Shown here piece by piece: positions 14,125 to 23,400 of a DNA stretch of 28,593 bases. A model generated the notes under the pieces. The model was not told the origin of the DNA. It searched no databases and was given only the letters and a program-made list of their open reading frames with translations. The DNA lies in NCBI GenBank assembly GCA_030844565.1, contig JAUUNK010000047.1, positions 1 through 28,593 on the forward strand, in the 5' to 3' direction. How positions within the stretch are numbered: position 1 is the first letter of the stretch; the number at the start of each line of letters is the position of its first letter. The position numbers and the translations under genes were made by a program. The DNA is from Bacteroides ovatus. GTDB taxonomy: Bacteria > Bacteroidota > Bacteroidia > Bacteroidales > Bacteroidaceae.

Positions 14125-16017
14125 ATGAGAAAGTGGCGTATTGAAGATTCAGAGGAACTCTATAATATCACAGGATGGGGGACCTCTTACTTTGGTATTA
14201 ATGACAAAGGTCATGTGGTTGTTACACCGCGGAAAGATGGCGTTGCCGTCGATTTGAAAGAACTGGTCGACGAATTGCAATTGCGCGATGTGGCGGCTCC
14301 TATGTTATTGCGTTTTCCGGATATTCTGGACAACCGTATCGAGAAGACGGCGCATTGCTTTAAGCAGGCTGCCGAGGAATACGGGTATCAAGCGCAGAAT
14401 TTTATCATTTATCCCATTAAAGTAAATCAGATGCGTCCCGTGGTGGAAGAAATTATCAGCCACGGCAAGAAGTTCAACCTGGGGCTGGAAGCCGGTTCCA
14501 AACCCGAGTTGCATGCGGTCATCGCCGTCAATACGGACTCTGACTCATTGATTGTTTGCAATGGCTATAAGGACGAAAGCTACATCGAATTGGCATTACT
14601 TGCCCAGAAGATGGGAAAGAGAATCTTCCTTGTCGTAGAGAAGATGAACGAGTTGAAGCTGATTGCCAAGATGGCGAAGCAGCTCAACGTGCAGCCCAAT
14701 ATCGGTATCCGCATCAAGCTTGCCTCTTCGGGCAGCGGGAAGTGGGAAGAATCGGGCGGCGATGCCAGCAAGTTCGGTCTTACTTCGAGCGAATTGCTCG
14801 AAGCGCTGGACTTTCTCGAGAGCAAAGGACTCAAGGATTGCCTCAAACTTATCCATTTCCACATCGGTAGCCAGGTGACCAAGATACGCCGCATCAAGAC
14901 CGCCCTGCGCGAAGCTTCTCAATTCTATGTGCAGTTGCGCTGCATGGGATTCAATGTAGAGTTTGTGGACATCGGTGGAGGATTGGGAGTAGACTATGAC
15001 GGAACCCGTTCCTCGAGCAGTGAAAGCAGTGTTAACTATTCTATACAGGAGTATGTCAACGACTCTATCTCCACACTTGTGGATGCGAGCGACAAGAATG
15101 GCATCCCTCACCCCAATATTATTACCGAAAGCGGCCGTGCCCTCACCGCCCATCATTCCGTGCTCATCTTTGAAGTGCTCGAGACTGCCACCTTGCCCGA
15201 GTGGGACGATGAAGAAGAAATCTCGCCGGACGCCCACGAGTTAGTGCAGGAACTTTATGGCATTTGGGACAGCTTGAACCAAAATAAGATGTTGGAAGCC
15301 TGGCACGACGCACAGCAGATACGCGAAGAAGCACTCGACCTTTTCAGCCACGGCATCGTTGACCTCAAGACGCGGGCGCAGATAGAACGTCTTTATTGGT
15401 CTATCACGCGTGAAATAAACCAGATAGCTTTGGGATTGAAACATGCGCCGGACGAATTCCGGGGGTTGTCGAAACTCCTGGCAGATAAATACTTCTGTAA
15501 CTTCTCTCTTTTCCAGTCGTTGCCGGACTCATGGGCCATCGACCAGATATTCCCTATCATGCCCATCCAACGTCTGGACGAGAAGCCCGACCGTCCCGCT
15601 ACTTTGCAGGACATCACTTGCGACTCGGACGGAAAGATTGCCAACTTTATTTCTACCCGCAACGTAGCCCACTATCTGCCGGTGCATAGCTTGAAGGGTA
15701 AAGAGCCTTATTATGTAGGTGTCTTTCTTGTAGGAGCCTATCAGGAGATTCTCGGCGATATGCACAACTTGTTTGGCGACACGAATGCCGTACACGTCTC
15801 CGTCAATGACAAAGGTTACACCATCGAACAGATTATCGACGGAGAAACGGTGGCGGAAGTGTTGGACTATGTTCAATATAGCCCCAAAAAACTGGTGCGC
15901 ACGCTGGAAACCTGGGTAACCAAGTCGGTGAAAGAAGGAAAAATATCTGTAGAAGAGGGAAAAGAATTCCTGTCCAACTATCGTTCCGGACTTTATGGAT
16001 ATACTTATTTGGAATAA
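14125..16017 (+). CDS. speA: Biosynthetic arginine decarboxylase
   Basis: At 630 residues this is the full-length alanine-racemase-fold (fold III) PLP enzyme that converts L-arginine to agmatine and CO2, the first step of the agmatine route to putrescine and spermidine. The PLP lysine is K99 in IIYPIKVNQ. Other family blocks are IRIKLASSGSGKW, LIHFHIGSQ, FVDIGGGLGVDYDG and the C-terminal substrate motif GVFLVGAYQEILGDMHNLFG. argB follows after 36 bases and is probably cotranscribed. That places arginine use and arginine synthesis side by side. Confidence 0.95.
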   Translation: MRKWRIEDSEELYNITGWGTSYFGINDKGHVVVTPRKDGVAVDLKELVDELQLRDVAAPMLLRFPDILDNRIEKTAHCFKQAAEEYGYQAQNFIIYPIKVNQMRPVVEEIISHGKKFNLGLEAGSKPELHAVIAVNTDSDSLIVCNGYKDESYIELALLAQKMGKRIFLVVEKMNELKLIAKMAKQLNVQPNIGIRIKLASSGSGKWEESGGDASKFGLTSSELLEALDFLESKGLKDCLKLIHFHIGSQVTKIRRIKTALREASQFYVQLRCMGFNVEFVDIGGGLGVDYDGTRSSSSESSVNYSIQEYVNDSISTLVDASDKNGIPHPNIITESGRALTAHHSVLIFEVLETATLPEWDDEEEISPDAHELVQELYGIWDSLNQNKMLEAWHDAQQIREEALDLFSHGIVDLKTRAQIERLYWSITREINQIALGLKHAPDEFRGLSKLLADKYFCNFSLFQSLPDSWAIDQIFPIMPIQRLDEKPDRPATLQDITCDSDGKIANFISTRNVAHYLPVHSLKGKEPYYVGVFLVGAYQEILGDMHNLFGDTNAVHVSVNDKGYTIEQIIDGETVAEVLDYVQYSPKKLVRTLETWVTKSVKEGKISVEEGKEFLSNYRSGLYGYTYLE

Positions 16018-16053
16018 GAAGAGACATATTATAAAGAAATAGAGGGAAGAATA

Positions 16054-16842
16054 ATGAATACGGAAAATCATAAAGAACCTTTAACCGTAATAAAAGTAGG
16101 TGGCAAGATTGTGGAACAAGAAGCAACCTTGCATCAGTTGTTGAATGACTTTGCTGCTATCCCCGGACACAAAGTGCTGGTGCACGGGGGCGGACGTTCC
16201 GCCACCAGGATAGCGGCGCAACTGGGCATTGAAAGCAAAATGGTAAATGGACGCCGCATCACCGATGCCGAAACTCTCAAAGTGGTGACAATGGTATACG
16301 GCGGGTTGGTGAACAAGAATATCGTGGCAGGTCTTCAGGCGCTCGGGGTGAATGCTTTAGGACTTACCGGAGCAGATATGAACGTTATCCGCTCGGTGAA
16401 GCGCCCGGTGAAAGAAGTGGACTATGGGTTTGTGGGAGATGTGGAGAAGGTGGATGCCTCTTTCCTCTCCGGTTTCATCCAACAAGGAATAGTTCCCGTG
16501 ATGGCTCCCCTCACTCACGATGGCCAGGGCAATATGCTCAATACCAATGCCGATACTATCGCCGGGGAAACCGCTAAGGCGTTGTCGGAGTATTTTGACG
16601 TTACACTGGTCTACTGTTTTGAGAAAAAAGGTGTACTTCGTAACGAAGAAGATGACGACAGCGTGATTCCCCAGATAACCCGTAGGGAATTTGAACAATA
16701 CGTATCCGAGGGCGTTATTCAAGGTGGTATGATTCCGAAGTTGGAAAATTCTTTTGAAGCAATAAATGCCGGTGTGTCCGAGGTGGTAATCACCTCGGCA
16801 ACAGCAATTAACGCAGGCGGAGGAACACGCATAAAGAAATAA
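16054..16842 (+). CDS. argB: Acetylglutamate kinase (amino-acid kinase family)
   Basis: The 262-residue protein has the ATP-binding IKVGGKIV (K14), the glycine loop VHGGGRSATRIAAQLG, NGRRITDAETL, GLTGADMNVI and the C-terminal GGMIPKLENSFEAI block of ArgB. It phosphorylates the gamma-carboxyl of N-acylglutamate in arginine synthesis. Bacteroides fragilis uses succinylated intermediates later in this pathway (established for its transcarbamylase), so the natural substrate here may be N-succinylglutamate. That last point is inference. It is likely in an operon with speA. The following sigma gene starts 63 bases later with its own ECF-type promoter. Confidence 0.93.
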   Translation: MNTENHKEPLTVIKVGGKIVEQEATLHQLLNDFAAIPGHKVLVHGGGRSATRIAAQLGIESKMVNGRRITDAETLKVVTMVYGGLVNKNIVAGLQALGVNALGLTGADMNVIRSVKRPVKEVDYGFVGDVEKVDASFLSGFIQQGIVPVMAPLTHDGQGNMLNTNADTIAGETAKALSEYFDVTLVYCFEKKGVLRNEEDDDSVIPQITRREFEQYVSEGVIQGGMIPKLENSFEAINAGVSEVVITSATAINAGGGTRIKK

Positions 16843-16866
16843 CTGAAAAAAAAGTTGGCGGGTATC

Positions 16867-16892
16867 TGTAACTTTTCATATCCCTGCCCGTC
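16867..16892 (+). promoter_or_regulatory. ECF-type autoregulatory promoter of the sigma operon
   Basis: TGTAAC (16867-16872) and CGTC (16889-16892) are spaced by 16 bases, a -35/-10 pair of the ECF sigma class rather than the housekeeping TAnnTTTG type. It sits 13 bases before the sigma start codon. A very similar element lies upstream of the head-GIN gene (19363-19389). Confidence 0.6.
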
Positions 16893-16905
16893 ATTAATTA
16901 TAGAG

Positions 16906-17415
16906 ATGCAAGAAATCAGTTTCCGAAACGATATACTGCCGCTGAAGGATAAGCTCTTCCGTCTGGCACTCCGAATTACCTTGGATAGGGCCGAAGCCGA
17001 AGATGTCGTTCAGGATGCCATGATTAGGGTGTGGAACAAGCGTTATGAGTGGTCGCAGTTTGAATCTGTAGAAGCTTATTGCCTGGTCATCACAAAGAAT
17101 CTGGCGATAGACAGAAGCCAGAAAAAAGAAGCCCAAAACGTGGAACTGACTCCCGAGGTGGAAGAACGCCCCGAAGTATCCGGTCCGTACGAACAACTGG
17201 TCACAGCAGAAAGAATGAGAATCATTCACCGCCTGATAGACGGACTTCCTGAGAAACAACGTCTCATCATGCAATTGAGAGACATCGAGGGCGAGAGCTA
17301 TAAAAAGATTGCAACTATCCTGCATCTGACGGAGGAACAGGTAAAAGTGAACCTCTTCAGAGCCAGGCAAAAGGTAAAACAAAGGTATTTAGAGATTGAT
17401 GGATATGGATTGTAA
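16906..17415 (+). CDS. ECF RNA polymerase sigma factor
   Basis: I use ATG 16906 (169 residues). The longer frame from 16855 would read through the ECF promoter and is unlikely. Region 2 is clear in LKDKLFRLALRITLDRAEAE then DVVQDAMIRVWNKR, and region 4 in GLPEKQRLIMQLRDIEGESY with KKIATILHLTEEQVKVNLFR. No region 3 is present, as expected for the class. The product would direct polymerase to TGTAAC/CGTC promoters, including its own. The 3' end overlaps the next gene by about 17 bases, which favours translational coupling with its likely anti-sigma partner. Confidence 0.88.
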   Translation: MQEISFRNDILPLKDKLFRLALRITLDRAEAEDVVQDAMIRVWNKRYEWSQFESVEAYCLVITKNLAIDRSQKKEAQNVELTPEVEERPEVSGPYEQLVTAERMRIIHRLIDGLPEKQRLIMQLRDIEGESYKKIATILHLTEEQVKVNLFRARQKVKQRYLEIDGYGL

Positions 17416-17914
17416 GTACATAGAACAGCTTTTAGAGCGATATTGGCAATGCGAGACTTCCCTGGAGGAAGAATCGCGGTTGCGTGCTTTCTTTTCGAAG
17501 GAAGACGTCCCCGCTCATCTGCTCCGCTACAAGGACTTGTTTGTTTACCAACAGGTTCAGCAGGAGGAAGGGCTGGGCGAAGACTTCGATGCAAAGGTAT
17601 TGGCACAAGTGGAAGCCCCTGTGGTGAAAGCCCGGCGCCTCACATTGAGAGGACGGTTTATGCCTTTGTTCAAGGCTGCCGCTGCTGTCGCTGTGATACT
17701 TTTGTTGGGAAACGTGGTGCAACATTCATTTTTTGCGGATGATGTGCCCGACTACAATTACGATACTTACAGAGACACCTACGATGATCCGGAAGTAGCC
17801 TACAAGCAAGTGACTTCCGCCTTGATGATGTTGTCTGAAGGAATAAATAAATCAAAAGACCGCCAAGTGCCCGATAGCATCGGAACCGACACGGTCGATA
17901 GGATAGACGAATAG
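17399..17914 (+). CDS. Anti-sigma-like single-pass membrane protein
   Basis: About 171 residues, starting at ATG 17399 or 17405 inside the sigma gene's end. The N-terminus CKYIEQLLERYWQCETSLEE is a short helical, Cys-containing segment like the cytosolic sigma-binding part of Bacteroides anti-sigma proteins. A single TM helix follows near 90-108 (AAAAVAVILLLGNVV). The periplasmic tail is acidic and Tyr/Asp rich (DDVPDYNYDTYRDTYDDPEV). The position after the ECF gene and before the DUF4252 gene supports a membrane sensor that holds the sigma factor. No canonical H-x3-C-x2-C zinc motif is complete, so the sigma-binding role is inferred from context. Confidence 0.65.
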   Translation: MDMDCKYIEQLLERYWQCETSLEEESRLRAFFSKEDVPAHLLRYKDLFVYQQVQQEEGLGEDFDAKVLAQVEAPVVKARRLTLRGRFMPLFKAAAAVAVILLLGNVVQHSFFADDVPDYNYDTYRDTYDDPEVAYKQVTSALMMLSEGINKSKDRQVPDSIGTDTVDRIDE

Positions 17915-18397
17915 ATGAAGAGCGTTCTTTTAATGTGCTGCATGGCATGGCTGTCCTTGTCGGGGATGGCTCAGGATTTTGCTTCGCGTTTCTTGACTGA
18001 ACACCAGGCGGATACCAATCTTACCTGCGTCACCATCAGTCCGAAGATGATGGAAGAAATCTTGAAAAGCGATGCCGGAAAAGACGAAGCGGTAGTAGAT
18101 ATAATTTCCAGCTTGAAGAGTATGCAGATGCTAACTTCTAAAGTGAGGGGAGCTGAATACTACCAGGAAGCTTTGAAGCTTGTAGAGAAGAATCCGGGAA
18201 GATTTGAACCTTTCCTTTCTTTTCAGGATCAGTCGCAGAATTGCCAGATAATGGTGAGGAAAAAGAATGAAGCGATTATCGAGCTGGTGATGCTGATGCA
18301 CGAGGAAAGCTCCTTTGCAGTCATTAACTTTACAGGTACTATGAGTCCTGAGTTTATCTCGGCGCTCACTACCTCGATGAAGCAGGGACACTCTTAA
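17915..18397 (+). CDS. DUF4252 family secreted protein
   Basis: The 160-residue product has a Sec signal peptide (MKSVLLMCCMAWLSLSGMAQ, cleaved near residue 19-20) and then the compact alpha/beta body of DUF4252 proteins (VTISPKMMEEILKSDAG, EYYQEALKLVEKNPGRF, VMLMHEESSFAVINFTGTM). It starts immediately after the stop of the preceding gene, completing a three-gene ECF operon. DUF4252 proteins are regularly encoded in such operons in Bacteroides. They are exported and of unknown function, perhaps contributing to envelope stress sensing. Confidence 0.8.
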   Translation: MKSVLLMCCMAWLSLSGMAQDFASRFLTEHQADTNLTCVTISPKMMEEILKSDAGKDEAVVDIISSLKSMQMLTSKVRGAEYYQEALKLVEKNPGRFEPFLSFQDQSQNCQIMVRKKNEAIIELVMLMHEESSFAVINFTGTMSPEFISALTTSMKQGHS

Positions 18398-18515
18398 CAA
18401 AGACATTTTCATTTGCTTTAAACATATAATATAGTTAGTGTGCTTAATTAAAACAACTTGAGGCTGTGAAGTTTCAATTCTCTCAAATTTTTATAAATAA
18501 ACTAACTAAATAAAT

Positions 18516-18545
18516 GGGCTACCGCGTGATGCAGTAGCCCTTTTG
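18516..18545 (+). terminator. Rho-independent terminator of the ECF operon
   Basis: GGGCTAC (18516-18522) pairs with GTAGCCC (18534-18540) across an 11-base loop and is followed directly by TTTTG. It lies between the convergent DUF4252 and head-GIN genes. Confidence 0.75.
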
Positions 18546-18602
18546 CATGTTAATGTTAAAGTGTAGAGAGAGTTTATATATCAAAAGTAGGGAAAGCCAG
18601 GC

Positions 18603-19331
18603 TTACAGATGTTTCACCCCGCCGATTCCCTTCTTGTTGATTTCCGGTTTTGCATTTCCCCGGTAGGTGATGTTGCCTATGCCACGGCTGGTGGCTACCA
18701 GTGTTTCGTTGGCGTGGCAGTCTATATTGCCGATGCCCGAACTGTTAGCAGTCACCCTCTGTGCCTCTAGTCCCGATGCACTGATATTGCCTACTCCTTT
18801 CGATTCGTAATTAGCCACGGTGGAACTTCCTTTTAAGTTTATGTTGCCTACTCCCGAGCAAAAGACATTTACTTCGTCACATTTGAGCTGAGCTACTTTC
18901 ACTTCGCCTACTCCTTTGCTGTAGATGGTGAGGGTGGATGTTGCCAGTCCTTCGGGGATAGAGATGTTGCCCACTCCCCTGAAGTCTACGATGTTGAGGT
19001 CCGGAGAAGAGACTTTGATGTCCAGGTTCTTTATGTTTTTTATATTGCTTTTCTTCAGGCTGAGATATAGGGTGTGGTCTTTCACTTTGACTTGTATCAG
19101 TTCAAGTATGTTGTCCGGACCGGAGATCTGGAGCGAAGTGCTGCCGTCTTTCGATTGAGTATAAACAAGATTGCCCACCGTAGAGGCTTCTATCTTATTG
19201 AATTCTTTTACTTGATAATCGCGCGTACTTGTATTGCTGCTAGGACGGATGCTTCCAAGCGCTGTGCAACTACTAAATACCATTATTACGCTTAATGCCA
19301 CAAGGAGGGAAGGATAAAGTTTTGTTCTCAT
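18603..19331 (-). CDS. Head-GIN (DUF2807) domain lipoprotein
   Basis: The 242-residue protein has a lipoprotein signal with the lipobox VFSSC (C22). The mature part starts with the DUF2807 strand pattern (FNKIEASTVGNLVYTQ, LQISGPDNILELIQVKV). The C-terminal half is a right-handed beta-helix-like ladder marked by repeated G-[VI]-G-[NE]-[IV] turns: GVGNISIPEG, GVGEVKV, GVGNINLKG, GVGNISASG, GIGNIDCHA, GIGNITYRG and GIGGVKHL. It is probably exposed at the outer membrane. An ECF-type promoter upstream (19363-19389) resembles that of the adjacent sigma operon, suggesting common control. Confidence 0.88.
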   Translation of the reverse strand: MRTKLYPSLLVALSVIMVFSSCTALGSIRPSSNTSTRDYQVKEFNKIEASTVGNLVYTQSKDGSTSLQISGPDNILELIQVKVKDHTLYLSLKKSNIKNIKNLDIKVSSPDLNIVDFRGVGNISIPEGLATSTLTIYSKGVGEVKVAQLKCDEVNVFCSGVGNINLKGSSTVANYESKGVGNISASGLEAQRVTANSSGIGNIDCHANETLVATSRGIGNITYRGNAKPEINKKGIGGVKHL

Positions 19332-19362
19332 ATTTTTTCTTTTTAAGTGTTCTTTTCTATTA

Positions 19363-19389
19363 GACGCAAAGTGAATATAAAAAGTTGCA
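19363..19389 (-). promoter_or_regulatory. ECF-type promoter of the head-GIN gene
   Basis: On the minus strand TGCAAC (19389-19384) and CGTC (19366-19363) are 17 bases apart, with TTTTTATATTC between. This closely parallels the TGTAAC-TTTTCATATCC-CGTC element of the sigma operon. Confidence 0.55.
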
Positions 19390-19543
19390 AGTTTCCTCCT
19401 GATTATTTTCTTTTTGCGAAGTTTATGTGCGTTTAAAGTCTTAATATTCCTTTAATGTTGCTTTCTCGCACTATTTAACGTATGATATATACTGCTGATA
19501 ATCAGGGTAAAAGGAGATGGACGTAAAGGTGAGAATAGGTCTT

Positions 19544-19566
19544 ATCACGGTTTTCCGTGATTTTTA
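19544..19566 (+). terminator. Strong hairpin with T-tract in the intergenic region
   Basis: ATCACGG (19544-19550), loop TTTT, CCGTGAT (19555-19561), then TTTTAATT. No annotated plus-strand gene ends here. It may terminate a small RNA or a short leader transcript from the 19390-19540 stretch, where I see only an AAAAGGAG-ATG start of a 16-codon frame that runs through the hairpin. Confidence 0.6.
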
Positions 19567-19592
19567 ATTAGTATTTCTTGGCTTTCTTTGTA

Positions 19593-19713
19593 GAACCTTG
19601 TTAGGTAAAACAGGATAAAATGAGTCTGAGAAACTCCTTTCTAGCCTTCCTATCCGCAGTTTTGGGGGATTGTGATACTAAAACAAGGTTCGTTCTTTTA
19701 TGAGAACAACCTT
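19593..19713 (+). promoter_or_regulatory. Leader with competing hairpins upstream of the tubulin operon
   Basis: GAACCTTGTT (19593-19602) is the exact complement of AACAAGGTTC (19682-19691). That second arm also takes part in a local stem: AAGGTT-C-GTTCT (19685-19696) with AGAAC-AACCTT (19703-19713). The structures cannot coexist, so this could be an attenuator-like RNA or a protein-binding site. The TTTCTTTG at 19583-19590 is a one-mismatch -7 candidate that would start the transcript here. Confidence 0.35.
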
Positions 19714-19744
19714 ATTGCAAATGAGTTAGAGTTGTCATTTTATC

Positions 19745-19752
19745 TATTTTTG
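19745..19752 (+). promoter_or_regulatory. -7 promoter element of the tubulin-like operon
   Basis: TATTTTTG matches TAnnTTTG, about 58 bases before the first gene's ATG. The -33 element is poor. If this is the main start site, the hairpins at 19593-19713 lie upstream of the transcript. Confidence 0.45.
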
Positions 19753-19810
19753 TTTACTGGAAATAAAATATTTTTTCGGGCAGATTAAATTAAAGTATGG
19801 ATATACGCCT

Positions 19811-20434
19811 ATGTTTACCTTAGTTGGACACATGGTTTCTTCCCTGATATGGGGAATACTGTTGGCTTCACTTCTGATTGGAATAATTCAATTCATAGTG
19901 AAGGTGATATTCTCGCCTTATGCCCACAGTGTTTCTTCGCTTGCCATTGTAAGTGTGGCTTTCTGCATGTTGTCTTGGCAGACGGTTCAGATGATAGGAG
20001 CTTTCCGGTTGAAAGGCTATGTGGACAATGTAGAAGAGACGGTCAATGCTATCATCCCTGCTGAGGGAATTACAGTCACCCCCGGACAAATTCAGGAAGT
20101 GGAACGGCAATTGAACCAGTGGCAGTCCGTATTGGGAAGCAAGTTTACCGTTGACATGCAGGAGTATCTCGTTCAGTATAAAGCTGGAGCACACATTGAT
20201 AGACTTCAGGTTATCGACTCTGTCAAGAACGGTTTTCGACATACAATTAACTGGTTTATATGGAAGCGCCTGTTCTGGATAGTGGGAATCATGTTGGTCT
20301 CTACAGTGTTTGCCGGGCTTTTGGGAAGCCAGGGAGCAGGAGGGACCACCTCTTCCCGGCGCCGTGGAACTCGCGCTTCCCGTTCTTCGCGAAGTACATC
20401 TTCTTCGGCAAGGCGCAGACACCGGGAATATTAA
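19811..20434 (+). CDS. Three-helix membrane protein with Arg/Ser-rich tail
   Basis: The 207-residue protein has hydrophobic helices near 10-33, 42-64 and 150-172. A helical soluble loop lies between the second and third (VDNVEETVNAI...QIQEVERQLNQWQ). The C-terminal ~35 residues are almost only Ser, Arg, Thr and Ala (SSRRRGTRASRSSRSTSSSA), a highly basic disordered tail that could bind acidic partners, nucleic acid or lipid. It is the first gene of the operon, 33 bases before the tubulin-like gene, so a membrane anchor for that protein is the natural guess. No family is recognised. Confidence 0.7.
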   Translation: MFTLVGHMVSSLIWGILLASLLIGIIQFIVKVIFSPYAHSVSSLAIVSVAFCMLSWQTVQMIGAFRLKGYVDNVEETVNAIIPAEGITVTPGQIQEVERQLNQWQSVLGSKFTVDMQEYLVQYKAGAHIDRLQVIDSVKNGFRHTINWFIWKRLFWIVGIMLVSTVFAGLLGSQGAGGTTSSRRRGTRASRSSRSTSSSARRRHREY

Positions 20435-20467
20435 TGCCAGATATAATTTAAAAAAAGAATATAAGCT

Positions 20468-23400
20468 ATGGAAAATGTGAATCACATCCTTGTAGGGCTG
20501 GGAGGTACAGGAGGAAAAGTACTGAAAGCCTTTAGAAAACGTATCTTTCAAGATTATCCGAATCAGGAAGAACGCGATAAGTTGCCTATCGGTTATGTAT
20601 ACGTGGATTCTACCCGTGAAATGATGGGGCTGGGCGATCCCAGTTTCCGCGTGATGGGGCAGGATGCGTCTTTTACAGAGAGTGAGTTTGTTAATATAAA
20701 GAAGGTGGACTTAAATGCCATCTCGGCAAGCTTGAGTAGTTATCCCAGTCTGAAGGGGATAGTTCCGAGTCTTGCTATTGTGAAATCTTTAGGTTCCGTG
20801 GGCGCGGCAGCAGGTCAGAAACGGCGTGCGGGGCGTATCCTTTTCGCTGTTTCTTCGGGGCTTTATCTTTCTACTTTGAAGAGCCAATATGCTAAGACTA
20901 AGAAGATAAGCGGTGTTGATGTTTTAAATATTCACATCTTTACCGGTCTGGCAGGAGGTACGGGTTCCGGTTCCATTATTGATGTTATTTCGCAGACTCG
21001 CATGGCTTATCCCCACGCTAATATCATGGTGTATGCGATGGTTCCCGAACTCGACATTCCGGAAGGATGCGAAGCAGGGCGTTACCATCAGAACGGTTAT
21101 GCGGCCTTATTGGAACTGAATGCTTTACAGGCACTCCGCTTTAAGCCTTTCGATGTAAGCTGCCAAGACGAACGGGTAGACTTTGGAGGACGTGAACATG
21201 AGATTCTGGGGGTAGCAGACGGTGTTATGCTCTATTCCAATGTAAATGAGAATGGTATGGTAATCGACTCCCATAAAGAACTTCCGATTTTGTTATCCGA
21301 CTTTCTTTATTTACGTATCTTCTTAAATAAAATGCCGGAGATAACAATGTTTTTGCAGGCTTATAGCTACGAGAATATTGTAAGTCATCGTTTGGAGTAC
21401 GATGAAATGAACCGGGGAAGAGACCCCATCCCTGCACGAAGTAAAGCTTTTAGCTCCTTTGGTATAAAACGCATTATCTATCCCGAACGTCGTATTGAGG
21501 AGCATATAACTTATACGGTGGGACAGCATTTATTGTTACAGTTTAAATATAACAACTGGATAGACGGCTTGGGCTATCAGAATTCAGCGCCTAAGAAAGA
21601 CTACAATGACCTCTTCCTCACGGATGCCAATAAGAAAAACTGGTGTCTGGACGATAGTCATTTGCTGCTGAATGAGAAAATCTTGAAGGATGATAAGTTT
21701 GTCCCCATTGAACAATACTGGAACGATGTGGTGACAGGCAACGCCGAAGATGCCAAGAAGAGCAGCACTCCTTTGCAGGAACTGGAAGATATTTGCAATG
21801 ACTATTTTAACACTCGTTTCCGCAAGAATGGTGTTGCCAAGTTCTATGAAGATAAGGAAAAAGTAGTCAAAGAACATTCTTTAGAGATTATCTTCCGCAT
21901 CGAAAGCTTCCTTTACCAGCAGTGGAGAGAAGGTAATCTGTCTTTGTATGATTTGTTATCAATTTGCGAAGTGCTTCAGGCCTTCATTGCCGATAAGAAG
22001 AACGAAATAGACAATCTTATTAAAACCAAGCAAGAAGAAATCCAGCAATACAATGAGGATCGCAGTTGCAACATTGAGGATTGGAGCCATCTTAAGATAT
22101 GGGAACGGATGGTCGGTATAGGGGCCCGTCGCTATCAAGACCATCAGGAGATATTGAAAGACTGGTACATTGCCCGTACCCAAGAATATGCTTTGGTATT
22201 TGCCAGCAAGTTGCTCTCCCGCCTCAAAGAAGACATGGCGAAGTTGAGCGGAGAAGTGGTTACTTTCGTAGACATCTTCAACAAGGCACTTGAAGAAACT
22301 GAGCGCCAGATAGCAGAACGTACGAAGAGGAATAAAGGTTTGGAAGACCTTACCAATGCTATTATAGAGATAAGCGAAGAAGACAAAGTATTAGGCTTTG
22401 AGAGAGAATTGGTAGAGAATCAGATCTTGCAGAACCAACTCTCTTCGGATATTCGTAATGCCATTCTTCCCCGGGAGTATGCTAAATTGGCTTTCACCTC
22501 TTTCGCCGAATTGAATAATGCTATTGACATGGGCATGATAATGGATGCTTTTGATTTCACCTTAAGTGCCAAAATAGTGGAGAACCATCGTAACTTCCGC
22601 GAAAACGATCCTGTATTGGGCATGAATGTGTTGCAACAGTTGCAGAAAGTGCTATCTACCGATGATGATCTTAAGCACTTTGCCGACACTATCGTGAAGC
22701 AGAGCGGTGTTTATCTCAAGCTTAACCGCACTGAGTTAGGCCGTGAAATCCGTAACAATCCTAATCCGATTGCCCATCCGGAATCTATCAACCGTAAGAC
22801 AGTTCTTGTTTCTATCCCCTCTTCGGAGAAGAACGAATCGTTGAAACGCTTTGCTAAGAAGTTTGAAGATGCTTTGCGTGCCGCTTTCCCCACCAACACG
22901 GAAGGAGCTACGCTCGAAATATATAATAAGAGTGAACGTACCGATGAAATCACCATCGCTACCATTACTTACTGTTTCCCCATCCGTTGCCTCGAGTGGT
23001 TGCCCAAGTTGGAGAAGAAGTACTTCAACATGATACACAACCCTAACGCACAGGCTGCTAACGATGCCAAAGTCATGCTCCATGCCGAAGGAGACGGCTC
23101 CCAATATCCCAGCTTGACCGTAGCACCGGACATGAAGCCGGAGGAATACATACCTTATTTATACATAGCCGGAGTGCTCGGTTTAGTGAAGTTCGGTCAA
23201 GATGAACGTGAAGAAGAGGGCTGGGGACTGGAAACGAAGAACAAGTTCGGACGTGCCAAGATGACTCTTATCGCAGAGAAGTTTACGGATATTGTAGACA
23301 GTGCTGCTTTCACCGACGACATCCGCGATTCTATCCGCCAGATAGTGGAAAACGTGTTGAAAGACCCCGAAACCACCAAGACGGAACGCCAAAAGCGCGA

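Noticed and set aside
19868..20551. 227-aa minus-strand frame over the membrane protein and tubulin start
   Set aside because: It crosses two plus-strand genes with strong features and their ribosome sites. It is a shadow frame.
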